Source: Pseudomonas sp. LBUM920 (GTDB lineage: Bacteria > Pseudomonadota > Gammaproteobacteria > Pseudomonadales > Pseudomonadaceae). Taken from it: a stretch of 64,000 bases of DNA. The stretch lies in contig NZ_CP027762.1 of NCBI RefSeq assembly GCF_003852315.1, positions 3,949,501-4,013,500 of the forward strand, written 5' to 3'. Positions 45,276-54,150 of this stretch are shown here, piece by piece. Below the pieces are notes generated by a model, which worked only from the letters and a program-made list of their open reading frames with translations, made no database searches and had not been told where the DNA came from. A program made the translations under genes and the position numbers. The first letter of the stretch is position 1. Every line of letters starts with the position of its first letter.

Positions 45276-47909
45276 TTACCTCGCAGCCTCGCTGAACGCG
45301 TAGGCAAACTCGCCGCCCTCGACACTCACCCGCACATAAGTGGCCGGAGTGCCCTGCAACAAGCGATTGAGGAATTCGGTACTGATTGCCGGCAGCATCG
45401 CGTTGGTGAGGATGGCGTCGATCATCCGCCCACCGCTTTCCAGCTCGGTGCAGCGGCTGGCAATCAGCTGCACGACCTCCTCGCTCCAGGTGAACGGGAT
45501 GTTGTGGTTATCGGCGATGCGCTTCTGGATGCGCCCCAGTTGCAGGCCGATGATGCTGCCGAGCATGGCGTCGCTCAGCGGGTAATACGGGATCACCACC
45601 AGGCGCCCGAGCAAGGCCGGCGGGAACACTTCCAGCAGCGGTTCACGCAAGGCCTTGGCGATGACATCCGGCGAGGGCATGGTCTGCGGGTGACGGCACA
45701 GGCGGCTGATCAACGGCGTGCCGGCGTTGGTGGTCAGCAGGATCAAGGTGTTCTTGAAATCGATGATCCGTCCTTCGCCGTCTTCCATCCAGCCCTTGTC
45801 GAACACCTGGAAAAACAGCTCATGCACATCCGGGTGAGCCTTCTCCACTTCGTCCAGCAGCACCACGCTGTAAGGCTTGCGCCGCACCGCCTCGGTCAAG
45901 ACGCCGCCCTCGCCGTACCCCACGTAACCCGGCGGCGCACCCTTGAGCGTGGAAACGGTATGCGCCTCCTGGTATTCGCTCATGTTGATGGTGATCACGT
46001 TCTGTTCGCCGCCATACAGCAACTCGGCCAAGGCCAGGGCGGTCTCGGTCTTGCCCACCCCGGACGTGCCCGCAAGCATGAACACGCCGACCGGTTTGCC
46101 CGGGTTGTCCAGGCCCGCGCGGGAGGTCTGGATGCGCCGCGCGATCATTTCCAGTGCATGGTCCTGGCCGATGATGCGCTGGCCCAGGCGCTCGGCCAGA
46201 CGCAGTACGTTGTCGATTTCATTCTTGACCATGCGCCCCACCGGAATGCCGGTCCAGTCCTGCACCACCGAGGCCACCGCCTGCTCATCGACGCTGATCA
46301 GCACCAGCGGGTGTTCGCCCTGCTGCGCCGCCAGCTCGTCCTGCAACTGATGCAGTTCCGCCAGGCCCGCCTCGCGCTCGGTTGCGTCCGCAAGCTGGCG
46401 GCGCAGCCGTTGAATCTGCTCGACCAGCGCCAGCTCGTTGTCCCAGCGCCCTTCCACCTCGTCCAGGCACTCACGTTCGCTGGCGAGTTGGGCCTCGACC
46501 GAGGCGCGGCGGCTGGTTGTGTCCACGCCAATTGCGGTTTCACGCTCGATGATCTCCAGCTCGGTTTCCAGAGCCTCGATGCGCCGACGGCGGTCATCCA
46601 CCTGCGCAGGGGTGGCGTGCAGGCTGATGGCGACGCGCGCGCAGGCGGTGTCAATCAGGCTGACGGCTTTGTCCGGCAACTGGCGCGCCGGGATGTAACG
46701 GTTGGACAGGCGCACCGCCGCCGCCAATGCCGAATCGAGGATGTGCACCTGATGGTGGTTCTGCATGGTCTGCGCGATGCCGCGCAGCATCAGCAACGCG
46801 CGGGCCTCGTCCGGTTCATCGACCTGCACGGTCTGGAAACGCCGGGTCAGCGCCGGGTCTTTTTCGATGTGTTTTTTGTACTCGGCAAAGGTCGTCGCGC
46901 CGATGGTGCGCAGCGTGCCACGCGCCAGCGCCGGCTTGAGCAGGTTGGCCGCATCGCCGGTGCCGGCAGCGCCGCCCGCGCCGACCAGGGTGTGGGTTTC
47001 GTCGATAAACAGCACCACCGGTTTGACGCTGGCCTGCACTTCATCGATCACCGAACGCAGGCGCTGTTCGAACTCGCCTTTCATGCTGGCCCCGGCTTGC
47101 AACAGGCCCACATCCAGGGCGAGCAGTTGCACGTCTTTGAGGCTCGGCGGCACATCGCCGCGAGCAATGCGCTGGGCAAACCCTTCAACCACGGCGGTTT
47201 TGCCGACGCCCGCCTCGCCCACCAGGATCGGGTTGTTCTGGCGCCGCCGCATCAATATGTCGATCACCTGGCGGATCTCTTCGTCGCGCCCGACGATGGG
47301 GTCCATCGTGTTGCCGCGCGCTTGTTCCGTGAGGTCGACAGTAAAGCGCTTCAAGGCTTCCTGCTTGGCGGGCGCGACTGCGCCGATGTCTTCGCCGGGC
47401 AACTGATAGCCATCGCTGGCGGTCATCTGCGCCTCGGGCGAGGCGTTGAGCAACGCGGCGAACCGTTCGCTCAAGTCATCGATGCCGACCTTGTTGAACT
47501 CGCGGGACACGCCGTACAAACCGTTGCGCAGGCTCGGGGTTTTCAGCAGTGCCAGCAGCAAGTGGCCGGAACGCACCTGGGATTCACCGAGCATCAAGGT
47601 GGCATAGACCCACGCGCGTTCGACGGCTTCTTCGACCTGCGACGACAAGTCGGTGACCGACGTTGACCCCCGTGGCAAGCGGTCAAGCGCCGCGGTCAGG
47701 TCACGGGCCAATACGGCAGGGTCGATGCCGTAGTGACGAACCAGGCGCAGCAGGTCCGAGTCGCTCAATTGCAGGATCTGCTGCAACCAGTGCACCAGCT
47801 CCACGTAGGGGTTGCCGCGCAGCTTGCAGAACACGGTACTGCTTTCGATCGCCCGGTAGCACAGGCTGTTGAGTTTGCCGAAAAGCGCGACGCGACTGAT
47901 GTCAGCCAT
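45276..47909 (-). CDS. tssH: Type VI secretion AAA+ ATPase ClpV (TssH)
   Basis: An 877-residue Hsp100 protein that disassembles contracted TssB/TssC sheaths. The N-terminal domain (about 1-160) begins MADISRVALFGKLNSLCYRA, typical of ClpV. Walker A motifs GEAGVGKT (first AAA+) and GTSGVGKT (second AAA+) are present, with a coiled-coil middle region (about 420-530). It overlaps the tssG stop by 8 bp and is followed by vgrG after 5 bp. Confidence 0.97.
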   Translation of the reverse strand: MADISRVALFGKLNSLCYRAIESSTVFCKLRGNPYVELVHWLQQILQLSDSDLLRLVRHYGIDPAVLARDLTAALDRLPRGSTSVTDLSSQVEEAVERAWVYATLMLGESQVRSGHLLLALLKTPSLRNGLYGVSREFNKVGIDDLSERFAALLNASPEAQMTASDGYQLPGEDIGAVAPAKQEALKRFTVDLTEQARGNTMDPIVGRDEEIRQVIDILMRRRQNNPILVGEAGVGKTAVVEGFAQRIARGDVPPSLKDVQLLALDVGLLQAGASMKGEFEQRLRSVIDEVQASVKPVVLFIDETHTLVGAGGAAGTGDAANLLKPALARGTLRTIGATTFAEYKKHIEKDPALTRRFQTVQVDEPDEARALLMLRGIAQTMQNHHQVHILDSALAAAVRLSNRYIPARQLPDKAVSLIDTACARVAISLHATPAQVDDRRRRIEALETELEIIERETAIGVDTTSRRASVEAQLASERECLDEVEGRWDNELALVEQIQRLRRQLADATEREAGLAELHQLQDELAAQQGEHPLVLISVDEQAVASVVQDWTGIPVGRMVKNEIDNVLRLAERLGQRIIGQDHALEMIARRIQTSRAGLDNPGKPVGVFMLAGTSGVGKTETALALAELLYGGEQNVITINMSEYQEAHTVSTLKGAPPGYVGYGEGGVLTEAVRRKPYSVVLLDEVEKAHPDVHELFFQVFDKGWMEDGEGRIIDFKNTLILLTTNAGTPLISRLCRHPQTMPSPDVIAKALREPLLEVFPPALLGRLVVIPYYPLSDAMLGSIIGLQLGRIQKRIADNHNIPFTWSEEVVQLIASRCTELESGGRMIDAILTNAMLPAISTEFLNRLLQGTPATYVRVSVEGGEFAYAFSEAAR

Positions 47910-48915
47910 GGGCAGGTCCTTGAGAAGAGATGCGAGGGTTGATCAGCAACTGCCGATCATCGTGTTCGGGGGTTTGGCTGCTCAGCCAACTGGTCCAGCC
48001 CAAAGGCGCGGAACCGAGGCGCAGGCCGGGTACTTGGTCTTTCTTGACGATCAGGTTGACGTCCCAATCCATGGCCAGGCCGACGTATTGGCGCACCCAG
48101 TCCTGCACGCGTTGCAGGCTGTCGCCGCCGGGTAACAGGCGGCGGGTCTGGGCCAGGTCCAGAGGGCCGATCAGCAGGCGGAATTTGTGCTGGGTGTTCC
48201 AGACCTTTTTACCCATCACGGTGGTCTGGCCGAGTACGGCAGCGTCGGGGCCGCTGCGCAGTGCACACAGGCCATCGGCGGGCAGCGTCATCCAGTGGCC
48301 GACAAACTGCTCGACCTGCACCGGCACGCCGAGGTAGTCGCTGAGTAATGCCGCCAAGCCTTCGGCATTGCGCGTCTGCGGGCCCAGGCGCCCGGCAAAA
48401 TGCAGCTTGGCCACGTCCGGCACGGCATTGCGGTTGAGCAGCGACGGCTGGCCGATGCCGATCAACGAACCGAGGTACTGGGCAAAGCGATCCGCCCCCG
48501 GCCGGTCCAGGCTGACCGCCGGCTGCGCGCTGGCCCAGGCGCGGTAAAACAGGCTGATCATGCGGTGATGGAACACATCGCAGAACGCGGCCAGCGTTGG
48601 GTCATTGAGGTTGCGCTGGCGGTCGCGAATGTACTCGGTCAGATGAATCGGCAGCGGGCCATTGGCGCCCATCAGGCCGAAAAAATTCAGCAGCAGTTTC
48701 GGCGTAACGCCAGGCTTGAGTGCCGCGATCATCGCAGGCTCGAACGCCAGCGACGGTTGCTGGCCGAACCGCACCGCCTCATCCGCCGGGCGCGCGGCCT
48801 GGCCGATCCGCGGCAATTGCGGGTGGGCGCACTCCAACTGGCGCAGCGCAGCATAGAAATCAAAACGCCCCGGATGCGCTTCAAGGGCACTGAGCAGGGT
48901 CAGAGGATCTCGCAT
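47902..48915 (-). CDS. tssG: Type VI secretion baseplate protein TssG
   Basis: A 337-residue baseplate wedge protein. The start MRDPLTLLSALEAHPGRFDF at 48915 gives the family N-terminus; longer readings run into tssF sequence. Conserved blocks: FDFYAALRQLE, VRFGQQPSLAF, LNFFGLMGANGPLP and FYRAWASAQP. It begins 16 bp before the end of tssF, so translation is probably coupled. Confidence 0.95.
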   Translation of the reverse strand: MRDPLTLLSALEAHPGRFDFYAALRQLECAHPQLPRIGQAARPADEAVRFGQQPSLAFEPAMIAALKPGVTPKLLLNFFGLMGANGPLPIHLTEYIRDRQRNLNDPTLAAFCDVFHHRMISLFYRAWASAQPAVSLDRPGADRFAQYLGSLIGIGQPSLLNRNAVPDVAKLHFAGRLGPQTRNAEGLAALLSDYLGVPVQVEQFVGHWMTLPADGLCALRSGPDAAVLGQTTVMGKKVWNTQHKFRLLIGPLDLAQTRRLLPGGDSLQRVQDWVRQYVGLAMDWDVNLIVKKDQVPGLRLGSAPLGWTSWLSSQTPEHDDRQLLINPRISSQGPAHG

Positions 48916-50777
48916 CTGCCCACCCGCGCCGGCCACTGCATGATCACGCCACGCGCGGTGCTTTTGATGACGGTTTCGGTGAACGAATTGAGCGACACGT
49001 ACTTGGCAAAAAACTGCTCCAGCACCGAGCCCAATACAAACACGCCGGCGCCTTCGAAGGCCGACTCGTCCAGGGTCACGCACACCTGCAACCCCCGGCC
49101 ATACGTGATCGGCCCCGGCAATGGCAGGCGCCGCACGATGCTGTCGGCGGTGACTGAGCGCAGGCCTTCAATCTGTTTGTGCGCGGCCTCATCGTCAACG
49201 CGGCAATACAGGCGCAGCAGGTCGCGCAAAGCGGTGGCGCCCTGCTCCTTGTCCTGATCGAGCAGCGACAAATAGTTGAGGGACAAGTGGCTGACCAGCC
49301 GCCACGCCGTCTCGCCTTCGGCAAACGATGGCGCCGGGACCGTAGGCCCTGCCACGCAGCGCACCGACTGCACCGGCGCGCCGGATTCGACAGTGAAGTC
49401 GGTGCGGCCGCTGCCCACCGGCATGCTCAGCACCAGGTCGCGGTTGCTGCACAGGGTGTCGATGCCCAGTTGGCGCAGATCGCTGCGGTGCGGCGCCTCC
49501 TGGGCGTCGACCAGCGACAGGAACAGTTCGCTGCCGATGTAACTGGAGCGCGGCCCTTGCCGCCGCTGTTGCTCGGACAGTACGCGCGCGTCTCGGCGCA
49601 GCTGATAAAACGCGTTCGGTGGCGTACGGGCGTGCAAGTCGTTGGCGCGATAAAACGACTCGAAGGTCTGGCTGGCCTCGGCGCCGCTGCCATAGCCGGT
49701 GACGCTTTCGATCTGGTAAATCTCGTAATCCATCGGCCGCGTGCGGTCGGGAATCACGTGATATTCCGATTGCTGGTCCGACAGGTGCACCCGCTCGGTG
49801 CGCATCGGGAACAGGTTGATGGCCGGCGTGCAATACAGGCCGAAGTTGGCGGCGCTGAGGCTTTGTTCCAGCACCGGGTCGAGCTTCTTGAACAGCACGA
49901 TCACGTCCAGTTGCTCGGCGGTGCAGCGACTCACACTGTTCGCCAGCCCCGCCACTTCGGCAAACATGAACCTCTGCGGCATGGCGAAGTATTCCTGCAG
50001 CAGTCGATAGCCCTGGAATGAACGCGGGCCGCTGGGCAGCAAGGCTTCGCCGTCGCTATAACCGACACTTCGAATCGCGCTTTTGGGCAGGAACTGGTGC
50101 CAGTCCACGTGCTCCTGCACTGGCATCACCAACACACCGGCGGCCTGCGCCAGCAGTTGTTCGAGGATGCGCGAGGGCATGGCTTCGCCGCCGCGAATGT
50201 GCAATGGCAGGCTGTCCAGGGCCAGGTCGCTGAAGGTCAGGCCGGCGCCGACGCGCAAGCGCAGACGCAGCGCCGCCTTGACGCCGCCCAGGCGTGACAG
50301 GTCGATGCCGGCTACGTGTGCGCCGCAGGCAAAGTAGCGTGCCTGGACCAACTCCACCGGCCACAGGGTTACGTCATGGGCCGTGCGAAACTCGCAAGCG
50401 GTCTGGTCGCCCTTGCCCAACTGGCTGTGCAACGCGGTATCGCGCGGCACCTTGAAACCTGCAGCCAGGCTGCCTTCGCTCATGTCCGGTTGCATCTGCA
50501 CCACGGTCATCGACGGGGTGGGCGCCAGGTATTGCGGGTAAACCAGTTCCAGCAGGTGATTGGTGAAGCGTGGAAACTCGGCGTCGATCTTCAGCTGCAC
50601 CCGCGCCGCAAGAAAACTGAAACCCTCCAGCAGCCGCTCCACATACGGGTCGGCACAGGCGTAGGTTTCCAGCCCCAGGCGACCGGCCACCTTGGGGTAG
50701 TCACGGGCGAATTCGCCGCCGACTTCGCGCAGGTGAGCCAATTCACGTTCGTAATAGCGCAGCAGTTTGGCGTTCAC
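48900..50777 (-). CDS. tssF: Type VI secretion baseplate protein TssF
   Basis: A 625-residue baseplate wedge protein beginning MNAKLLRYYERELAHLREVG, with FARDYPKVAGRLGL and DPYVERLLEGFSFLAARVQLK. It starts with GTG at 50777 inside the tssE stop (4-bp overlap). Length is normal for TssF. Confidence 0.96.
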   Translation of the reverse strand: MNAKLLRYYERELAHLREVGGEFARDYPKVAGRLGLETYACADPYVERLLEGFSFLAARVQLKIDAEFPRFTNHLLELVYPQYLAPTPSMTVVQMQPDMSEGSLAAGFKVPRDTALHSQLGKGDQTACEFRTAHDVTLWPVELVQARYFACGAHVAGIDLSRLGGVKAALRLRLRVGAGLTFSDLALDSLPLHIRGGEAMPSRILEQLLAQAAGVLVMPVQEHVDWHQFLPKSAIRSVGYSDGEALLPSGPRSFQGYRLLQEYFAMPQRFMFAEVAGLANSVSRCTAEQLDVIVLFKKLDPVLEQSLSAANFGLYCTPAINLFPMRTERVHLSDQQSEYHVIPDRTRPMDYEIYQIESVTGYGSGAEASQTFESFYRANDLHARTPPNAFYQLRRDARVLSEQQRRQGPRSSYIGSELFLSLVDAQEAPHRSDLRQLGIDTLCSNRDLVLSMPVGSGRTDFTVESGAPVQSVRCVAGPTVPAPSFAEGETAWRLVSHLSLNYLSLLDQDKEQGATALRDLLRLYCRVDDEAAHKQIEGLRSVTADSIVRRLPLPGPITYGRGLQVCVTLDESAFEGAGVFVLGSVLEQFFAKYVSLNSFTETVIKSTARGVIMQWPARVGRCEIL

Positions 50778-51292
50778 CGCACGTCCCTTGTCTCGATATC
50801 AAAGACCCTCGCCTCACCTGCTTCCAGGTCGAGTTCGGTCTTCAGGTACAGGCGCTCGGGCAACGGTTGGCCCCAGAGTTCGCCATGAATTTCAAAGGCC
50901 ATCTGGTTGGGACTGGCCGTCACGCCCGAGGGCGCCACCGGCACCACGCGCACGCTGTCGCGTAAAATCCGCGGTTCGAAATCCCAGATCGCCTGGCGGA
51001 TGCGCCGCCCCAGCGCTTCCCGGTCCAAACCGGCGGCGGTCTTGCCGGCAAGATCCGGCAGACCAAAATTGATCACTGACTGCACTGCCAGCGGGTGCGC
51101 GCTCAGGTCACGAAAACTGCCCAGGCTGGTGCTGTTGAGCAGCCATCCCAAGTCCCGCAACACCGCCTTGCGCAAGCCGCGCATGGACAGCACGCGCTTG
51201 TCGCGCGGCTCCACGGCGTGCTCGGTGTCGTCATCGCTCAGGCGATCGAGCAAGGACGGCTGCAAGCGTTCGCGACTGGTGAGTTCAGCCAT
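50774..51292 (-). CDS. tssE: Type VI secretion baseplate protein TssE
   Basis: A 172-residue gp25-like wedge protein. Seen: LQPSLLDRLSDD at the N-terminus and VLRDLGWLLNSTSL and IRQAIWDFEPRIL in the gp25 core. I chose the ATG at 51292 (MAELTSRERLQ) over a TTG three codons upstream. A 237-bp gap with a large REPIN separates it from hcp. Confidence 0.94.
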   Translation of the reverse strand: MAELTSRERLQPSLLDRLSDDDTEHAVEPRDKRVLSMRGLRKAVLRDLGWLLNSTSLGSFRDLSAHPLAVQSVINFGLPDLAGKTAAGLDREALGRRIRQAIWDFEPRILRDSVRVVPVAPSGVTASPNQMAFEIHGELWGQPLPERLYLKTELDLEAGEARVFDIETRDVR

Positions 51293-51333
51293 GGTTCTCA
51301 ATCTCCATTACCGCTGTGGTATGCAGGCTTGTC

Positions 51334-51465
51334 GTGGCGAGCGGGCGTGCCGCGCGTTGGGGCGCGAAGCGGCCCTGAAACCTGCCGCCGCGGGCATCCG
51401 GTAGAAGCACGGTGTGTGTGATGGGGCTGCTTCGCAGCCCAACGCGGGGCAAGCCCGCTCGCCAC
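51334..51465. repeat. Long-type REPIN between hcp and tssE
   Basis: Left end GTGGCGAGCGGGCGTGCCGC and right end GCGGGGCAAGCCCGCTCGCCAC (written here as GGGCAAGCCCGCTCGCCAC) are inverted, with inner arms GGGGCGCGAAGCGGCCC / GGGGCTGCTTCGCAGCCC. 132 bp in all. A partial third REP-like fragment, AGCAAGCCCGCGCACCAC, follows. Confidence 0.85.
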
Positions 51466-51529
51466 AGCAAGCCCGCGCACCACAGGAAACCCTCCATCCA
51501 ACAATCCGGCTCGCCACAGAGGCCCGGCG

Positions 51530-52012
51530 TCAGATTTTCTGGTTCTTCTCCAGGTCCCACTTCTTCGGCGTGCCGGTGATCACGGTGTCGCCGGTGAAGG
51601 AGTCGTACTCGTAGCTGATGGTGGTGAAGTTGATCGAGAAGGTTTCGCTGGGGCGCTCGCCGTTGCTGCTGGCGGAGTAGGAGCTGATGATGGCTTCGCC
51701 GAGAATCAGCTTGAGGAACACCTGCTGTTTCTTGTCCGGGCCGCCGGTCTGGATGAAGTGGATTTCGGCATCGCCCAGGCTTTTACCGCACACCGCCTGC
51801 ATGAACAGGTCGGCCGACGCAAGGTCGGTGGCCTTGGTCATGGAGATTTCCGAGAACGACGGGTTGCTGGTGTCACGGTCGGTGCCGCCGCCGCTGATGG
51901 AAATCGCGCGGCCCACGCCCATCTGGATCGCGTCGATGGTGATCCAGTCCTTGTGCGCGTCGACGGTGGAAGTGCCCTTGATTTGGGTGCCTTTGAAGTT
52001 AAGCAGGATCAT
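51530..52012 (-). CDS. hcp: Type VI secretion tube protein Hcp
   Basis: A 160-residue Hcp of the Hcp1 class. Seen: ITIDAIQMGVGRAISISGGG, ISMTKATDLASADLFMQAVCG, and SYSASSNGERPSETFSINF (short blocks). It forms the hexameric rings of the inner tube. AAGG upstream of the ATG is the ribosome site. It sits 21 bp after tssC. Confidence 0.97.
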   Translation of the reverse strand: MILLNFKGTQIKGTSTVDAHKDWITIDAIQMGVGRAISISGGGTDRDTSNPSFSEISMTKATDLASADLFMQAVCGKSLGDAEIHFIQTGGPDKKQQVFLKLILGEAIISSYSASSNGERPSETFSINFTTISYEYDSFTGDTVITGTPKKWDLEKNQKI

Positions 52013-52033
52013 GGTGGTTACCTTTCAGGTTGA

Positions 52034-53533
52034 TCAGTTGGATTTGGTGGACGGCAGCTTGGAGACCAGGCGCAGGGACACGGTCAAGCCTTCGAGTTGG
52101 TAGTGCGGGCGCAGGAAAAACTTGGCGCCGTAGTAGCCGGGGTTGCCCTCGATTTCTTCCACCACCACTTCGGCGCCGGCCAGCGGTTTACGGGCTTTGT
52201 CGGCGTCGGTGGCGGTGGCCGGGTTGTGTTCGACGTAACGGCCGATCCAGTTGTTGAGCCACACCTGCATGTCGTCGCGCTCTTTGAACGAGCCGATCTT
52301 GTCGCGCACGATGCACTTCAAGTAGTGAGCGAAACGGCACGTGGCGAACAGGTACGGCAGGCGCGCGGCCAGGTTGGCGTTGGCGGTGGCGTCGGGGTCG
52401 TCGTACTCGGCAGGCTTGTGCATCGACTGCGCGCCGATGAACGCGGCGAGGTCGCTGTTTTTCTTGTGCACCAGCGGCATGAAGCCGTTTTTTGCCAGTT
52501 CCGCTTCGCGGCGGTCGCTGATGGCGATTTCAGTTGGGCAGGTCATGTCCACGCCGCCGTCGTCGGTTGGAAAGGTATGCACCGGCAGCCCCTCCACCAC
52601 ACCACCGGACTCGATGCCGCGAATCTGCGAGCACCAGCCGTAGTGTTTGAACGAGCGGTTGATGTTCACCGCCATTGCGTAAGCGGCGTTGGCCCAGGTG
52701 AAATCCTTGGCGCCGGCCGCGTCGGTGGTTTCTTCGAAATCGAACGCTTCGACCGGGTTGGTTTTGGCACCGTAGGGCGCGCGGGACAGAAAGCGCGGCA
52801 TGGCCAGGCCGACGTAACGCGAGTCTTCACTGGCGCGAAAGCTGCGCCAGGCGGCGTGTTCCGGGGTCTGGAAGATCTTGGTCAGGTCACGCGGGTTGGC
52901 CAGTTCCTGCCACGACTCCATCAGCATCACGCTGGGGTCGGCAGCCGTGATCAGCGGGCAGTGAGCGGCGGCGCTGACGCGGGCCATCTGGGTCAGCAGT
53001 TCCACGTCCGGCGCACTGTTGTTGAAGTAGTAATCCGCGACAAAGGCGCCATACGGCTCGCCGCCGAACTGACCATATTCTTCTTCGTACAACTTCTTGA
53101 AGATCGGGCTCTGGTCCCAGGCCACACCCTTGAACTTGCGCAGGGTCTTGTGCACTTCGTTCTTGGAGATGTTCATCACCCGGATCTTCAGGGTTTCGTC
53201 AGTCTCGGTGTTGTTGACCAGGTAGTGCAGGCCACGCCAGGCGCTTTCCACGCCCTGAAATTCCTCGTGGTGCAGGATGTGATTGACCTGTTCGGTGAGC
53301 TTCTGGTCGAGGGCGGCGATCAAGCCCTCGATGGTGCCCAGCACGTCGTGGGGCATCAGTTGCGTGCCTTGCAGCGCTTGCTCGGCCAGGGTGCGCACGG
53401 CGGTTTCCACCGCTTCCTTGGCCTTGTCGGTTTTGGGCTTGAACTCTTTTTGCAGCAGGCTTGCGAAGTCGCCAGCGTCGAATTCCGTGGCCGGGGCAAG
53501 TTGCCCTGGCTGTTCGGATTGCGGGGTGGACAT
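52034..53533 (-). CDS. tssC: Type VI secretion sheath large subunit TssC
   Basis: A 499-residue contractile sheath protein (VipB/EvpB family). Seen: ESAWRGLHYLVNNTETDETL, FGGEPYGAFVADYYF, RFLSRAPYGAKTNPVE and the C-terminal EGNPGYYGAKFFLRPHYQLE. The ribosome site GAGGATACCGTC precedes the ATG. A 78-bp gap separates it from tssB. Confidence 0.98.
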   Translation of the reverse strand: MSTPQSEQPGQLAPATEFDAGDFASLLQKEFKPKTDKAKEAVETAVRTLAEQALQGTQLMPHDVLGTIEGLIAALDQKLTEQVNHILHHEEFQGVESAWRGLHYLVNNTETDETLKIRVMNISKNEVHKTLRKFKGVAWDQSPIFKKLYEEEYGQFGGEPYGAFVADYYFNNSAPDVELLTQMARVSAAAHCPLITAADPSVMLMESWQELANPRDLTKIFQTPEHAAWRSFRASEDSRYVGLAMPRFLSRAPYGAKTNPVEAFDFEETTDAAGAKDFTWANAAYAMAVNINRSFKHYGWCSQIRGIESGGVVEGLPVHTFPTDDGGVDMTCPTEIAISDRREAELAKNGFMPLVHKKNSDLAAFIGAQSMHKPAEYDDPDATANANLAARLPYLFATCRFAHYLKCIVRDKIGSFKERDDMQVWLNNWIGRYVEHNPATATDADKARKPLAGAEVVVEEIEGNPGYYGAKFFLRPHYQLEGLTVSLRLVSKLPSTKSN

Positions 53534-53611
53534 GACGGTATCCTCAAATTTTGGGCAAAGCGTCCCCGTACCGGGGCAAACGAGGCGCCGGCGCAGGCAA
53601 CGGTTATTCAG

Positions 53612-54112
53612 TTATTCGGGCTGCTTGGGCGCACTGCTCAAGGCTTGCATCACACTCGGATCGCTGAGCAGCTTGGCGAGCAATTCCTCTGCGCCGACTT
53701 TGCCGTCCATGTAGGTCAGCAGGTTCGACAGCTGGCTGCGCGCGGTGAGCAACTGGTTCAGGCTCGGCACCTTGCTGGCGATGGCAGCCGGGGTGAAGTC
53801 GTCCATCGATTCAAACGTGATTTCCACCGGCAGGTTGCCTTCACCGGTCAGGGTGTTGGGCACCTGGAACGCCACACGCGGCTTCATGGACTTGAGACGA
53901 TCGTCAAAATTGTCGATGTCGACTTCCAGGAACTTGCGCTCGGCCACCGGCGGCAACGGCTCGGCCGGCTTGCCGGAGAGGTCCGAAAACACCCCCATGA
54001 CAAAGGGCAACTGCACGGTTTTTTCCGCACCGTAGATCTCCACGTCGTATTCGATCTGAACGCGCGGCGCACGGTTGCGGGCGATGAACTTCTGACTGCT
54101 TTCTTTGGCCAC
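53612..54112 (-). CDS. tssB: Type VI secretion sheath small subunit TssB
   Basis: A 166-residue sheath protein (VipA family) beginning MAKESSQKFIARNRAPRVQI, with LPFVMGVFSDLSG and the conserved FLEVDIDNFDDRLKSMKPRV block. It starts with GTG at 54112 behind GGAGCTTTTCCT. It pairs with TssC. 38 bp separate it from tssA. Confidence 0.97.
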   Translation of the reverse strand: MAKESSQKFIARNRAPRVQIEYDVEIYGAEKTVQLPFVMGVFSDLSGKPAEPLPPVAERKFLEVDIDNFDDRLKSMKPRVAFQVPNTLTGEGNLPVEITFESMDDFTPAAIASKVPSLNQLLTARSQLSNLLTYMDGKVGAEELLAKLLSDPSVMQALSSAPKQPE

Positions 54113-54150
54113 AGGAAAAGCTCCGGTGAGTGGGGTTGATACAAAAAGGC

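Noticed and set aside
45504..47666. 720-codon open frame opposite tssH
   Set aside because: Antisense shadow of ClpV; composition is typical of reverse-complemented high-GC genes.
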